A stretch of 64,000 bases of DNA from Prevotella sp. (GCA_031285625.1 JAITVV010000070.1:1-64000), one strand, 5' to 3'. Shown: positions 7,827 to 17,627, numbered from the stretch's first letter. The notes: generated by a model not told the origin, from the letters alone. Numbers and translations are program-made.

Positions 7827-9458
7827 ATGGGAAAGACATCGAATCAAGACGATAGCAAAGGGTGGATTGGTAACATTATTGTAGGAATACTTGGACTTTT
7901 TACCGGAGTTAGTGCTACAGGCGACAGTGAGCCTCGAAAGCGAAAGAAACCGGGTGTAAGACAATGGATATATGCTATTATAGCCTGTATATGTTGTATT
8001 TTATTTGTAATATGGACAGGGTATTGGGCAGTACTTATACTTATCCCTGTATTCATCGATATATACATCACCAAATTTATACCCTGGGGTGCATGGCGTA
8101 ATGCAAAGAATAAGAATGTAAAAACTGTGCTTGACTGGGTAGATGCCATCCTGTTTGCTTTGGTTGGTGTATATTTTATAAATACATTCTTTTTCCAGAA
8201 CTATCAGATACCATCTTCTTCTCTCGAGAAATCGTTACTCGTAGGAGATTTCCTTTGTGTAAGCAAAGTCAGTTACGGAGCCCGTTCACCAATGACTCCA
8301 TTCTCTTTACCTTTGATGCAACATACATTTCCTTTTTTCGGGTTTAAATCATATCTGGATAAGCCACAACTTGAATACAAGCGTTTTACCGGTACCGGGC
8401 ATATTGAACGCAATGATATTGTTGTTTTCAATTATCCGTCGGGTGATACGGTAGCTTCCAAGGTGCAAGAAGTGGACTATTATGTATTGTGCAAAGATGC
8501 AGGGAAAGATGTAATCGAAAAATCGGGACTAAAAGCAGGGTTAGAATCAGGTCGAAGCCAGGTATGGGCCGATAAACGTACATACGGAGATATTTTATAC
8601 CGCCCTGTCGACAGGCGCGAAAACTATGTAAAACGCTGTATCGGGCTTCCTGGAGAAACAATTTCGATAAAAGGTGACACCGTATATATTAACGGAAACC
8701 CGATTGAAAGACCTGAAAAGATGCAACTGTTATATTGTGTTCAGACAGATGGTACTGAAATATCTTCTGCCACATTTGACGATTTAGGCTTAAGCCAGGA
8801 AGACAAGAGGCGTATAGGTGCACAGGATTTGAGTAGTATTGACAGTCTCTCCCTTTCTACTTATAATTTATTCTATATGAGAAGAATTTTCCCAAATGCA
8901 AAAAATGGGAATCCGGGCATTTTATATATGGATGTAAATATGACTCAGGAGATGGTGGAAAAAATGAAAGAGAAGCCATTTGTAGAAAAAGTTATGCCTC
9001 AAAATCAATTTTATAAGCAAGCAAACAAGATCGGGCAGAGATTTATTCAGCCTACTACTTATCCGATTACATATAATACCCAAACTGAACCGGGTGACTA
9101 CCATGCCTTATGGATACCTAAAAAAGGAGAGACCATCAAATTTGATACGGATGTTGATTTCAAAGTAGCAGCATATATACGCTGTATTAAAAACTATGAG
9201 CTCAACGATTTTGATTATCGTGATGGTAAAGTATATATCAATGGCCAACAAGCCGATTCGTATACGTTTAAACTGGACTACTATTTTATGATGGGAGATA
9301 ACCGGGATAATTCCGCAGACTCACGTGTTTGGGGATTTGTTCCTGAAGATCATATCGTTGGTAAGCCATTATTTATATGGCTGTCTCTTGATCCGGACAA
9401 GAGCTTCTTTAGCGGAATACGCTGGAGCAGATTGTTCACAACGGGTAATAAGAAATAA
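7827..9458 (+). CDS. lepB: Signal peptidase I (long Bacteroidetes form)
   Basis: Cleaves signal peptides on the outer face of the inner membrane. The 543 residues carry two membrane segments at about 47-82 and another at about 105-122. The nucleophile Ser132 is in PSSSLEKSL and the general-base Lys269 in NYVKRCIGLPGE, and the C-terminal GDNRDNSADSR box is intact. A long insertion of about 180 residues between the two halves explains the size, as in other Bacteroidales LepB. Second gene of the dapB operon. Confidence 0.95.
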   Translation: MGKTSNQDDSKGWIGNIIVGILGLFTGVSATGDSEPRKRKKPGVRQWIYAIIACICCILFVIWTGYWAVLILIPVFIDIYITKFIPWGAWRNAKNKNVKTVLDWVDAILFALVGVYFINTFFFQNYQIPSSSLEKSLLVGDFLCVSKVSYGARSPMTPFSLPLMQHTFPFFGFKSYLDKPQLEYKRFTGTGHIERNDIVVFNYPSGDTVASKVQEVDYYVLCKDAGKDVIEKSGLKAGLESGRSQVWADKRTYGDILYRPVDRRENYVKRCIGLPGETISIKGDTVYINGNPIERPEKMQLLYCVQTDGTEISSATFDDLGLSQEDKRRIGAQDLSSIDSLSLSTYNLFYMRRIFPNAKNGNPGILYMDVNMTQEMVEKMKEKPFVEKVMPQNQFYKQANKIGQRFIQPTTYPITYNTQTEPGDYHALWIPKKGETIKFDTDVDFKVAAYIRCIKNYELNDFDYRDGKVYINGQQADSYTFKLDYYFMMGDNRDNSADSRVWGFVPEDHIVGKPLFIWLSLDPDKSFFSGIRWSRLFTTGNKK

Positions 9459-9499
9459 AGCTTTCTTACGGGAAGGTAATTAAGTAAAGTATTAATGAC

Positions 9500-9512
9500 A
9501 GGTCTGTGACCT
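9500..9512 (+). repeat. Palindromic intergenic repeat, copy 1
   Basis: AGGTC-TGT-GACCT, preceded by AAAGTATTAATGAC. One of five copies in the window (see 11366, 19638, 20753, 48246). It lies just before the lepB2 start. Confidence 0.75.
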
Positions 9513-9523
9513 TAACTTTTTCT

Positions 9524-10498
9524 ATGCCTTCAAAGAAAAAAAATATTTACATATTCCTGAGCAAAGTAACGATAATTACTTTGCTCATTGTGTTATGTGT
9601 ACGCACTTTTTGGGTAGAGCCATACACTGTATCTTCCGTGCAGATGGAAACCTATCTTACAGAGGGTGATAAAATACTCATAGATAAAACAGCATACGGT
9701 ATACGCCTGCCTATCACAATTCTCAGCATACCGTTTACTTTTGATAATATCTTTGGACTAAAAGCCTATTCATCAGCTATTGAATTCCCTTATAAACGTA
9801 TTTTTGAGAAAGAAATATTACGAAATGATGTTGTGCTCTTCAATAATCCGACAGAAATAGAAAAACCTCTAGATAAAAGAAGCCTTTTGCTTAGCAGGTG
9901 TATAGCTATACCCGGTGATTCGGTTCTGGTGCAAAATGGAATTTTCCTGATAAATGGAAAACAATATGCTGTATCTCCTGATGTTATAGGGGAATATATT
10001 ATAAAACCGGAGAATATAGATAATATCTTAGGCATTATAGAAGATCAGGATATAACTCCCCGTAGTATTATGCAGCAATCAGACACACTCTCCATACAGT
10101 TGAGTAAACTGGAAGCATTTATAATCAATCAGTATCTTCCTGACTCATTATCTCTTATAAATAAGATAGATACAACACAAAGTTATCAGTTTTCGATACC
10201 GTCCAGAGGTAATATCGTAAATATCGATGCCAGAAGCCTTATCTTATACAAACAGATTATAGTGCAAGAACAAGGCGAGAAGGCTAAATTTACAGATGGT
10301 AAACTATTTATAAATGGCAAAGAGCAAGCAAAGTACAGTTTTGAAGATGACTACTACTGGATGCTTTCAGATAATACATTAAATTCTACTGATTCACGTA
10401 CATTAGGTTTTATCCCGCTCAAGAGCGTGATAGGGAAAGCCCGTTTTATATGGTACAATTCACTTAAAAACAGTTTTTGTTTCTCATCATTAGATTAA
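9524..10498 (+). CDS. Signal peptidase I paralogue lacking catalytic residues
   Basis: This is an S26-family protein of 324 residues (330 if the GTG at 9506 is used; that GTG lies in the palindromic repeat, so I prefer the ATG). One N-terminal membrane segment is followed by the S26 fold. Aligned with LepB, the nucleophile Ser is Gln40 in SSVQMETYL, and the catalytic Lys is Ser124 in LLLSRCIAIPGD. The GDNRDNS box has become SDNTLNSTDSR. The fold is kept but the Ser-Lys dyad is gone, so it is probably a non-catalytic partner or chaperone of LepB. It overlaps no gene and ends one base before wbqC. Confidence 0.9.
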   Translation: MPSKKKNIYIFLSKVTIITLLIVLCVRTFWVEPYTVSSVQMETYLTEGDKILIDKTAYGIRLPITILSIPFTFDNIFGLKAYSSAIEFPYKRIFEKEILRNDVVLFNNPTEIEKPLDKRSLLLSRCIAIPGDSVLVQNGIFLINGKQYAVSPDVIGEYIIKPENIDNILGIIEDQDITPRSIMQQSDTLSIQLSKLEAFIINQYLPDSLSLINKIDTTQSYQFSIPSRGNIVNIDARSLILYKQIIVQEQGEKAKFTDGKLFINGKEQAKYSFEDDYYWMLSDNTLNSTDSRTLGFIPLKSVIGKARFIWYNSLKNSFCFSSLD

Positions 10499-10499
10499 T

Positions 10500-11129
10500 A
10501 TGGATATATATCTATCCTCAGCTTATTTAGCTCCTATACAATATTATTCCAAGTTTGTTACAGGTAACCGAATCGTAATAGAGAAGAATGATAGCTACCT
10601 GAAACAAACATATCGTAGCCGCTGTACGATAGCATCAGCCAACGGACTCATATCTCTGTCTATACCAGTTGTTCATTCTTCTTCGGAGAAAACGTTAATG
10701 AAAGATATACGGATTGCAGAACACGGAAACTGGCAGCATATGCACTGGAATGCAATTGTGTCAGCGTACAATTCCACTCCTTTCTTCGAATATTATCAGG
10801 ATGATTTTTATCCTTTTTATCATAAAAAACAAAATTTTTTATTCGATTTCAACGAGGAATTACAATATTTAATTTTTAGCCTTTTGAACATCGATTTACC
10901 CAAAATTTCATATACAGATGAATATGAAACAGAAACAAGAGGTCAGGACATGCGTGATGTGATCCATCCTAAAAAAGATTGGAAAGCCGACCCTGATTTT
11001 ATTCCTCTACCATACTATCAGGTCTTTGCTCAGAAATTTGGTTTCTTGGAGAACCTGAGTATTATAGACCTCCTTTTCAATATGGGTAATGAGAGTCTGC
11101 TGATTTTAAATAGCTCAATAAGAAAGTAG
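10500..11129 (+). CDS. WbqC family protein
   Basis: A 209-residue cytoplasmic protein of the WbqC-like family, seen in the opening YLSSAYLAPIQYYSKFV, the RSRCTIASANG stretch and the W-x-H-x-H-W run QHMHWNAIVSAYNSTPFFEY. Some members belong to O-antigen clusters; the biochemical role is not established. The start is set by the spacing, since ATG 10500 follows the lepB2 stop with one base between them, indicating translational coupling. Confidence 0.9.
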   Translation: MDIYLSSAYLAPIQYYSKFVTGNRIVIEKNDSYLKQTYRSRCTIASANGLISLSIPVVHSSSEKTLMKDIRIAEHGNWQHMHWNAIVSAYNSTPFFEYYQDDFYPFYHKKQNFLFDFNEELQYLIFSLLNIDLPKISYTDEYETETRGQDMRDVIHPKKDWKADPDFIPLPYYQVFAQKFGFLENLSIIDLLFNMGNESLLILNSSIRK

Positions 11130-11365
11130 CTATTAAAGTATTTTATAGACTCACTTGCGCTTTTATCTATAAAACGTTGTATTTTTGCGTTGATTAAACA
11201 ATCAGTAGCTAAAGAATGACTGTTACTTTCTTTTTTGTAATTTTATCTATATAATGCAGAGAACAAGCACATTATTGAATAAAAAGTTACAGTGAAATAC
11301 TCTCGAAAGTTGTTACCTTTGTCACTTTTTAACAATAGTATTGTCCAACTTATATAATAATAAAT

Positions 11366-11378
11366 AGGTCGCAGACCT
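11366..11378 (+). repeat. Palindromic intergenic repeat, copy 2
   Basis: AGGTC-GCA-GACCT after AATAATAAAT. It ends 10 bases before the start codon of the Ig-like lipoprotein gene. A TACCTTTG box (-7 type) lies at 11314-11321 upstream. Confidence 0.75.
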
Positions 11379-11388
11379 TTGAATAAAG

Positions 11389-13470
11389 ATGATACAACTT
11401 ATAAAGAAATACATTGCCTTATCCCTGGTCTTAGTTTTTATAACCTTGATTGCTGTCGCGTGTGCAAATATGGCTACGCCTTCGGGTGGAGCGATAGATC
11501 TGGAACCACCAAAAGTTGTAAGAACATCTCCGGGCTTTAATGCTACACAGGTTGAGAAAGGAAAGATTACAATAGAGTTTGACGAGAATGTAACGATAAA
11601 AAATCCATCGGAAAATGTAATCATTACCCCTCCTCAAAAAGCTTTCCCCATTATACGCGGTGAAAACCGGAAGGTAACTGTAGAGCTGAGAGACACACTT
11701 ATTCCCAATACCACTTATACTATCGATTTTACAAACTCTATAGTAGATAACAACGAAGAAAACCCACTGGAGAATTTCTCTTATTCATTTTCTACAGGCG
11801 ATGTGGTAGACTCGTTGGCAATATCAGGAAAAGTGCTTACCGCCGACAACCTGGAACCTGTAAAAGGTATTTATGTGGGGCTGCATTCCAATCTGGAAGA
11901 TTCTGCTTTTACTAAAATTAAGTTTGACCGCATATCCCGTACAAATGATGCAGGTACTTTTACCATCAGGGGAGTAGCTCCCGGCAAATATAAGTTATAT
12001 GCATTAGATGATGCCAACAGAGATTATATGTATGATAATCCGGCCGAAGCTATTGCCTTTATGGAAACTATTATAGAACCGACTACCGAAAGGGCGGTAA
12101 GAAATGATACGATATTTGTTGAACATGATCACGACCATGACCATGAAGCAGAAACGACTAATACAAACCAAAATCAACCTCCTAAGAAAGAGATAGATAC
12201 AATTAAAGCTGTGGAATATACCCGTTTCTTGCCTGATAATATCGTTCTGCGGTCATTCAAATCCGGATTTCAACGTCAGTTTTTACAAAAACATGAACGG
12301 TCAGAACATCAGTTGTCTATATTCTTTGGAGCACCTACCGGGATGCCGGAAGTAGAACCTTTGAGTTTCGAAAAAGATAAAGACTGGTATATTCTGGAAA
12401 AAACACCTAAGAATGATACGCTGATCTATTGGGTAAAAGATCCGTCTATTTTGTCAATAGATACTATTGCTTTTCGTGTAACCTACATGAAAACAGACTC
12501 TCTTAATCAGTCTGTACCGCAAACAGATACTCTCAAATTTATAGACAGAATCCGTAAAAAAGATAAGGAAAAGGAGGAAAAGGAAAAGAAGAAAAAAATT
12601 AAAGAGGGAGAAGAACCTGAAATTACGTTCCTTACAATTAATAATAATCTAAGCTCAGCATGGGATACCTATAAGAATATATATCTGGAATTTGGTGAGC
12701 CGATAAAAGATTCATTGAGAAGTAAAATAGTATTGCAGCAGAAGAAAGATAGTACATATAGCGATATACCGTTTCAGTTATTGCAAGATTCTGTAAATCC
12801 GCGTAAATATACAATAAAAAACAGATGGGCTTATGGGGCTGAATATCAAATAAAATTGGATTCGGCATCTATATACAGTATTTATGGATTATGGAATAAT
12901 AAGCTGGAACAAAAATTTAAAGTAAAGAATGAAGACCAGTATGGACAGCTAGCTGTATGGGTAGAGGGGATAGACAGTATACCTGCTTTTATGGAAATTT
13001 TAGATAAGTCGGATAAACCAATTCGAAAATCGCGAGTCATAGATAATGTTGCTGTATTTAAAGACCTTGATCCGGGAACATATTACTTCCGTGTAGTGTT
13101 AGATAGAAACAACAATGGAGTTTGGGATACAGGTGACTATAACAATAAACAGCAGCCTGAAATGGTGTATTATATGGGGAAAGCCCTGGAAGTAAAGGCA
13201 AACTTTGAAGTAGAAGAGAATAATCCTGCGTGGAGGATAGATCCTACAAGTATGGATAGCCAGAAGCCATTGGATATAACAAAACAGAAGCCGGAGGATA
13301 AAGAGGCCAGAAGAAAGAAACTGGAAGAAAAAGACGAAAAGAATCAGAGTAGGAACCGTAATAACAGAGATGGTAATTCTCAACAAGGAAATAATAGAAA
13401 CAATAATAGTCAATATAACAACAGTTATAATACCAATAATTATAACAATACCAATTATAACCAATATTAG
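11389..13470 (+). CDS. Ig-like domain lipoprotein (SbsA/Big_5 type)
   Basis: A 693-residue predicted lipoprotein: after a hydrophobic signal the lipobox is AVAC at residues 23-26. Residues about 35-135 form a Big_5/SbsA Ig-like domain (PPKVVRTSPGF, IEFDENVTI, NTTYTIDFTNSIVD). A carboxypeptidase-regulatory-like segment follows (ISGKVLTADNLEPVKGIYVG). A short His/Asp run (HDHDHDHE) occurs near residue 247. After about residue 640 the tail is Asn/Gln/Arg-rich low complexity. The family is common in Bacteroidetes, exported to the cell envelope, with unknown function. DUF3108 follows 26 bases later in the same direction. Confidence 0.88.
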   Translation: MIQLIKKYIALSLVLVFITLIAVACANMATPSGGAIDLEPPKVVRTSPGFNATQVEKGKITIEFDENVTIKNPSENVIITPPQKAFPIIRGENRKVTVELRDTLIPNTTYTIDFTNSIVDNNEENPLENFSYSFSTGDVVDSLAISGKVLTADNLEPVKGIYVGLHSNLEDSAFTKIKFDRISRTNDAGTFTIRGVAPGKYKLYALDDANRDYMYDNPAEAIAFMETIIEPTTERAVRNDTIFVEHDHDHDHEAETTNTNQNQPPKKEIDTIKAVEYTRFLPDNIVLRSFKSGFQRQFLQKHERSEHQLSIFFGAPTGMPEVEPLSFEKDKDWYILEKTPKNDTLIYWVKDPSILSIDTIAFRVTYMKTDSLNQSVPQTDTLKFIDRIRKKDKEKEEKEKKKKIKEGEEPEITFLTINNNLSSAWDTYKNIYLEFGEPIKDSLRSKIVLQQKKDSTYSDIPFQLLQDSVNPRKYTIKNRWAYGAEYQIKLDSASIYSIYGLWNNKLEQKFKVKNEDQYGQLAVWVEGIDSIPAFMEILDKSDKPIRKSRVIDNVAVFKDLDPGTYYFRVVLDRNNNGVWDTGDYNNKQQPEMVYYMGKALEVKANFEVEENNPAWRIDPTSMDSQKPLDITKQKPEDKEARRKKLEEKDEKNQSRNRNNRDGNSQQGNNRNNNSQYNNSYNTNNYNNTNYNQY

Positions 13471-13496
13471 ATTTAACTGACTTAAACGAAAAGATT

Positions 13497-14309
13497 ATGA
13501 TAAAAAAGATTACAGGAATCATATTTATGCTTTCAGTCGTATTCTGTCTGACAGCAAATGCTCAATGTAAATTAAATAATACTTTCTTTCAGGCAGGTGA
13601 AGAAATGACATATGATCTCTACTTTAAATATGGGATCATTTACACTAAAGCCGGAACATCTTCGCTGAAGACTGTTGCTGAAAAATACAATGGTACAGAT
13701 GCATATAAAATGACATTGCTTGCACAATCTACAGGCACAGTCCGTAAATTATTCTCATTGAATGATACATTGTCCTGTTATACAACTAAGGACCTTGTTC
13801 CTTTGGCTTATATAAAAGATGCTTTTGAGGGGAAAGATTATACGCAGGAACATGTACGTTATACTTATACCGGTCAGGGAGTAAGTATAAATACTAAACG
13901 GCATAAAAACGGGAATTTCAGATTTGATGAAACTATTACATCCAACTCCTGTATGTATGATATGATGAGTGTGGTATTTTATGCACGTACACTCAATTAT
14001 ACTACAATGAAAAAAGGTGATACTTCAAAAGTGGATTTCATATCAGGAAAGAAGAAAGTTAGCATGATTATAGAATATGACGGGATTGAAACTGTTGAAG
14101 CCAATGATGATAAAAAATACAGTTGCATAAAACTTGTATTAAGTATTATGGACGATGCATTCAGCGATAAAAAGGAAGCAATGAAAGTATATATTACAAA
14201 TGATAATAACCGTATGCCTGTACGTCTTGACTCAAAATTAAATATCGGTTCAACACGTGCTATCCTGAAAACCTATAAGGGGAATAAACATCCGGTAGTA
14301 ACGAAATAA
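13497..14309 (+). CDS. DUF3108 domain-containing exported protein
   Basis: A 270-residue protein with a signal peptide ending near NAQ (residue 22). It contains the DUF3108 signature: FQAGEEMTYDLYFKYGII near the start, then LNDTLSCYTTKDLVPL and the late PVRLDSKLNIGS. The family is periplasmic or outer-membrane associated, with no known activity. It probably forms a two-gene operon with the Ig-like lipoprotein, and a bidirectional terminator follows directly. Confidence 0.9.
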   Translation: MIKKITGIIFMLSVVFCLTANAQCKLNNTFFQAGEEMTYDLYFKYGIIYTKAGTSSLKTVAEKYNGTDAYKMTLLAQSTGTVRKLFSLNDTLSCYTTKDLVPLAYIKDAFEGKDYTQEHVRYTYTGQGVSINTKRHKNGNFRFDETITSNSCMYDMMSVVFYARTLNYTTMKKGDTSKVDFISGKKKVSMIIEYDGIETVEANDDKKYSCIKLVLSIMDDAFSDKKEAMKVYITNDNNRMPVRLDSKLNIGSTRAILKTYKGNKHPVVTK

Positions 14310-14321
14310 TAGTAAAAGTAA

Positions 14322-14350
14322 AGGCGATGAAATTCCATCGCTTTTTTTAT
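14322..14350. terminator. Bidirectional terminator
   Basis: GCGATG at 14324-14329 pairs with CATCGC at 14336-14341, with A-rich and T-rich flanks. It sits between the convergent DUF3108 and EEP-phosphatase stops. Confidence 0.8.
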
Positions 14351-15507
14351 TTAAACGCCAAATACGTCCATACCGGATAGTGATCTGAATACTTTACTTT
14401 ATCTATTGTACAATTATAAGATTGTAATGCCAAAGAGTGCATTATAAAATCGATACGAAACCAGAATTTATTTTCATGGTAAGTTATTCCATATCCCAGA
14501 CCACTGTTAGCATATGAATCCACCAAGTCACCTTTTATAGTGTAATAGGCGTATGAGATTGGCGAATCGTTGAAATCACCACAGACAATAGTAGCATCAG
14601 ACTCCTGTTCATCGATAAGCTTTCGTATTGTCTCTGCCTGAACCTCTCTTATCTGATATGCTGCTCCCAGTCTATTTTGTATATTCATCGCAACCTCTCC
14701 GAAAGTTTCTTTATCCCTTGTCTTAAAGAACTCTTTATATAGCTGCTTATCTTCGGCAGTAATACGATTCGATTCTAAATGATTATTGACCAGGGTTACC
14801 CTCTTTTTATTTATAACAACTTCAAACATCGCAGAACCATTATATGAACTCTCCAACGGAAGCCGGCTCGCCTTTTCTATTGGAAACTTTGAGTAGCAGG
14901 CTAATCCATACATTAAGTTTCCACGGGATGTCCCCAACATAATAATCTTATGGTATGGATAATCTTTTAATATGTCATTTAGCTCACTCTCTGATATAAT
15001 TCCTTTGTTATTCTTTTTAGATGATACAGCAAACTCCTGTAGGCAGATGATATCAGCTTTGCTATCTACCAAATATTTAAATATAGGATTCTCCCGGGCT
15101 TCTTTACCTCTTTTCCAATTAAAGGCCCTTACGTTATAAGTAAGCACTTTAAATTTATTTTCAGGTAGTTTTTGCTCTTCCGTTTTAAGGTGGATAGGGA
15201 AGCATGTCATTATTGGTTGCCAACATGCCAGAATAACAATAAGTTGGACTAATGCATATTTCCATCTGAAAGTTATTACCCAAAGGATCAGATATAATGT
15301 ATTAAGAAATAGGATTACAGGGAATCCAAGCCCTAAATATGCAATGATAGATACTTTTGAGGGCACTACATACCAGGCAAGAATAGACATCAAAAGAATA
15401 ATGATGGCTATAATGTTTGTTGCAAAAATAGTGTACTTTAAGATTCTCCCAACCTTTATTTTTGATAGCTTATTTTTTACTTGCATCGAATAATCGTTTT
15501 TTTTCAT
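14347..15507 (-). CDS. Membrane-anchored endonuclease/exonuclease/phosphatase family protein
   Basis: 386 residues: three N-terminal helices (about 22-100), then an EEP domain from about residue 122. The EEP active-site blocks are all present: KVLTYNVRAFNW, DIICLQEF, LVNNHLESNR, IVCGDFNDSP and the final YSDHYPVW. The class covers nucleases and phospholipid phosphatases; the anchored form in Bacteroidetes is usually of unknown substrate. Its ATG overlaps the end of the upstream rhomboid gene by 38 bases, so the two are translationally linked. Confidence 0.9.
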   Translation of the reverse strand: MKKNDYSMQVKNKLSKIKVGRILKYTIFATNIIAIIILLMSILAWYVVPSKVSIIAYLGLGFPVILFLNTLYLILWVITFRWKYALVQLIVILACWQPIMTCFPIHLKTEEQKLPENKFKVLTYNVRAFNWKRGKEARENPIFKYLVDSKADIICLQEFAVSSKKNNKGIISESELNDILKDYPYHKIIMLGTSRGNLMYGLACYSKFPIEKASRLPLESSYNGSAMFEVVINKKRVTLVNNHLESNRITAEDKQLYKEFFKTRDKETFGEVAMNIQNRLGAAYQIREVQAETIRKLIDEQESDATIVCGDFNDSPISYAYYTIKGDLVDSYANSGLGYGITYHENKFWFRIDFIMHSLALQSYNCTIDKVKYSDHYPVWTYLAFK

Positions 15508-16378
15508 CAGAACTCAGGCTGTTGTAGCCTGAAGCCTTTATTTTATCAAGAATACGATCTATATCTTCTGTCTCATTTTTGCGACGTTCATTATATTGAT
15601 AATCGTCTTCCCGTTTTTTGTACTTTACCTTCATCTTTTTCGGAGATTTAGGCTTCGTTAAATTAACAAACCAATCTATGATCTTGTTGATCCATCGTGT
15701 AATATCTTTCCCTCTGAGATATTGTTTCGCATAAATATATCCCATTATAGCCCCGCCTATGTGGGCTACATGCCCACCTGGATTCGTTTTGCTATCTAAG
15801 GATATAAAGTCGATAATAAACAGGAATATAGCGATATAAATTATCTTTAGGCGAAATACCATGAATAGATTAACCTCTGCATTGGGTCTGTAAAACGCAG
15901 CAGCAAAGATAATGGCCATAACCGAGGCGGATGCTCCAATCATTGCAAGAGGATGCCCTAACTCTGTCTGAGTTGTATTTATATCTACATAGTAGGGAAT
16001 GAGGTTAAAAGCAATAATATAAATAACTGCACCAGCCAATCCACCTAAAACATACAAACTTCCCAGATTTTTCGGACTGAAATAGGATAGAAACAATTGC
16101 CCAAACCAGAATAGCATAAGCATATTAAACAGAATGTGAAAAAATGCCTGATGCGCAAACATATAGGTAAATAACGTCCATGGACGCTTAATTAACAAAT
16201 GCAGGTCTGCAGGTACACCGATGTATTCGACCAGTTCTATATTATTTAGCTTAAACAAGGTACAGAAAAGCCCTACCAATGCAAAAATAAGAAATACAGC
16301 TATATTTATTATAATAAGCTGGATAAGTATGTCTTTTTGTTTGAATCGTCGTTTAATATTGTCTAAAATCGTGCCCAT
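15470..16378 (-). CDS. Rhomboid family intramembrane serine protease
   Basis: 302 residues with six or seven membrane helices. The catalytic Ser is in GASASVMAI and the catalytic His in GGHVAHIGGAIMG, the rhomboid dyad. The conserved HILFNMLMLFWFG loop is present, and a charged cytoplasmic tail follows the last helix. I chose the ATG at 16378 over the longer frame from 16411 because AAGGAAAAGCAC precedes it. It overlaps the upstream rhomboid by 26 bases. Part of a rhomboid-rhomboid-EEP operon. Confidence 0.93.
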   Translation of the reverse strand: MGTILDNIKRRFKQKDILIQLIIINIAVFLIFALVGLFCTLFKLNNIELVEYIGVPADLHLLIKRPWTLFTYMFAHQAFFHILFNMLMLFWFGQLFLSYFSPKNLGSLYVLGGLAGAVIYIIAFNLIPYYVDINTTQTELGHPLAMIGASASVMAIIFAAAFYRPNAEVNLFMVFRLKIIYIAIFLFIIDFISLDSKTNPGGHVAHIGGAIMGYIYAKQYLRGKDITRWINKIIDWFVNLTKPKSPKKMKVKYKKREDDYQYNERRKNETEDIDRILDKIKASGYNSLSSDEKKRLFDASKK

Positions 16379-17114
16379 GTGCTTTTCCTTTCTTTTTCCA
16401 ATAAAGAACAATCAGAAATCCTGTAATCAATCCTCCCAGATGGGCGAAGTGAGCTACATTGTCTCCTGCACCATCCCACACTCCAAGGACAAGCTCCATT
16501 ACACCGTAACCTATTACAAACCATTTGGCTTTGATAGGAACCGGGAAGAATAACATCATTAATTCTACATTAGGGAACAACATACCAAATGCAACTAAAA
16601 CGCCAAATACAGCTCCGGAAGCTCCTACCATTGGGGTGTTGATCAGTACATTCAATGTTCCCATACCCGAATCTATATAATTCTTTCCACTCATGAGTAC
16701 AGCTAAACCTTCACTATGTACCATGGATATAGCCTCAGAAGTCATATTTGCTTCTATGGAATGTATTCTGATATATGTAATTAACAACTGAAGAGCGGCA
16801 GCACCAATTCCCGTTAACATATAGTAGACGAGAAATCTCTTTGGCCCCCAGACCATCTCCAGTGTACGTCCAAACATATATACAGCAAACATATTGAAAA
16901 ACACATGCCCCAGACTTCCATGCATAAACATGTATGTAATGATCTGATGAGGCATGAAATAGTCCGATGAAAAATAATGTAGTGCCAGATATCTACCCAT
17001 ATCAAACTGATTGGATAACAAAGTGTCGGCAATCCACACTAAGAAGTTGATGATGATTAGGTTTCTCGTTACGACTGGAATCGAGCTCATAAAACCTGCA
17101 TTATTTTGATTCAT
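16353..17114 (-). CDS. Rhomboid family intramembrane serine protease
   Basis: 253 residues, six helices. The catalytic Ser is in GASGAVFGVLVAFG and the His in AHFAHLGGLITGF; GSLGHVFFNMFAVYMFGR forms the first conserved loop. It starts at ATG 17114 (MNQNNAGFMSS), preceded by AGAGGAAAT, a good ribosome-binding site; the longer open frame to 17258 has no support. First gene of the operon with the second rhomboid and the EEP phosphatase. Confidence 0.93.
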   Translation of the reverse strand: MNQNNAGFMSSIPVVTRNLIIINFLVWIADTLLSNQFDMGRYLALHYFSSDYFMPHQIITYMFMHGSLGHVFFNMFAVYMFGRTLEMVWGPKRFLVYYMLTGIGAAALQLLITYIRIHSIEANMTSEAISMVHSEGLAVLMSGKNYIDSGMGTLNVLINTPMVGASGAVFGVLVAFGMLFPNVELMMLFFPVPIKAKWFVIGYGVMELVLGVWDGAGDNVAHFAHLGGLITGFLIVLYWKKKGKAHGHDFRQY

Positions 17115-17259
17115 TTTATTTCCTCTGTGAATTTGTTTTAAAGCCCCAAAAATACAGATATTTTTTGTTTTACAGGTGAAATAGGGTGTGATGTTTAGAT
17201 ATTTTCTCATTTCAAGCGAGTTTTTCCATTTTTTTTTTATGATTATTAAATAAAACACT

Positions 17260-17267
17260 TATATTTG
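17260..17267 (+). promoter_or_regulatory. Bacteroidetes -7 element for the HU gene
   Basis: TATATTTG, about 70 bases before the HU start codon; matches TAnnTTTG. Confidence 0.4.
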
Positions 17268-17337
17268 AATGCCAGAACTGGGAATGAACATAAACAATTC
17301 AGTTATATAATGTTTAATTAAATCATTACATTCAATT

Positions 17338-17604
17338 ATGAACAAAACAGAACTTATCAATGCAATTGCTGAAAAATCAGGCTTGAGCAAAGTTGATTCT
17401 AAAAAAGCGCTTGAAGCGTTTATCGAATCGGTAACAGGAGAAGTGAAAAATGGTGGTAAAGTAGCACTAGTAGGCTTTGGTACATTTTCTGTAACTCAAA
17501 AAGCTGCAAGAAAAGGTATTAACCCTAGAACTAAAGCTGTTATCAATATCCCGGCTAAGAAAACTGTTAAATTCAAAGCAGGCTCTGATTTAGCTGCATT
17601 ATAA
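17338..17604 (+). CDS. hup: HU family DNA-binding protein
   Basis: An 88-residue nucleoid protein. It starts MNKTELINAIAEKSGLS and carries the DNA-binding arm region GFGTFSVTQKAARKGINPRT with the IPAKKTVKFKAG end typical of HU. It binds and bends DNA as a dimer. Monocistronic, with a -7 box upstream and a terminator downstream. Confidence 0.97.
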   Translation: MNKTELINAIAEKSGLSKVDSKKALEAFIESVTGEVKNGGKVALVGFGTFSVTQKAARKGINPRTKAVINIPAKKTVKFKAGSDLAAL

Positions 17605-17627
17605 TCAGCAGAACTAAAGAAAAACGA

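Noticed and set aside
9506-9523. GTG start for the second signal peptidase
   Set aside because: The GTG lies within the palindromic repeat; ATG 9524 gives a normal N-terminus before the membrane segment.
12121-12160. His/Asp run in the Ig-like lipoprotein as a metal-binding site
   Set aside because: The run is short and lies in a low-complexity linker; no metal-handling neighbours support it.
13099-13522. Minus-strand ORFs opposite the tail of the Ig-like lipoprotein
   Set aside because: They are the antisense of the Asn/Gln-rich low-complexity tail and read as Ile/Tyr repeats.
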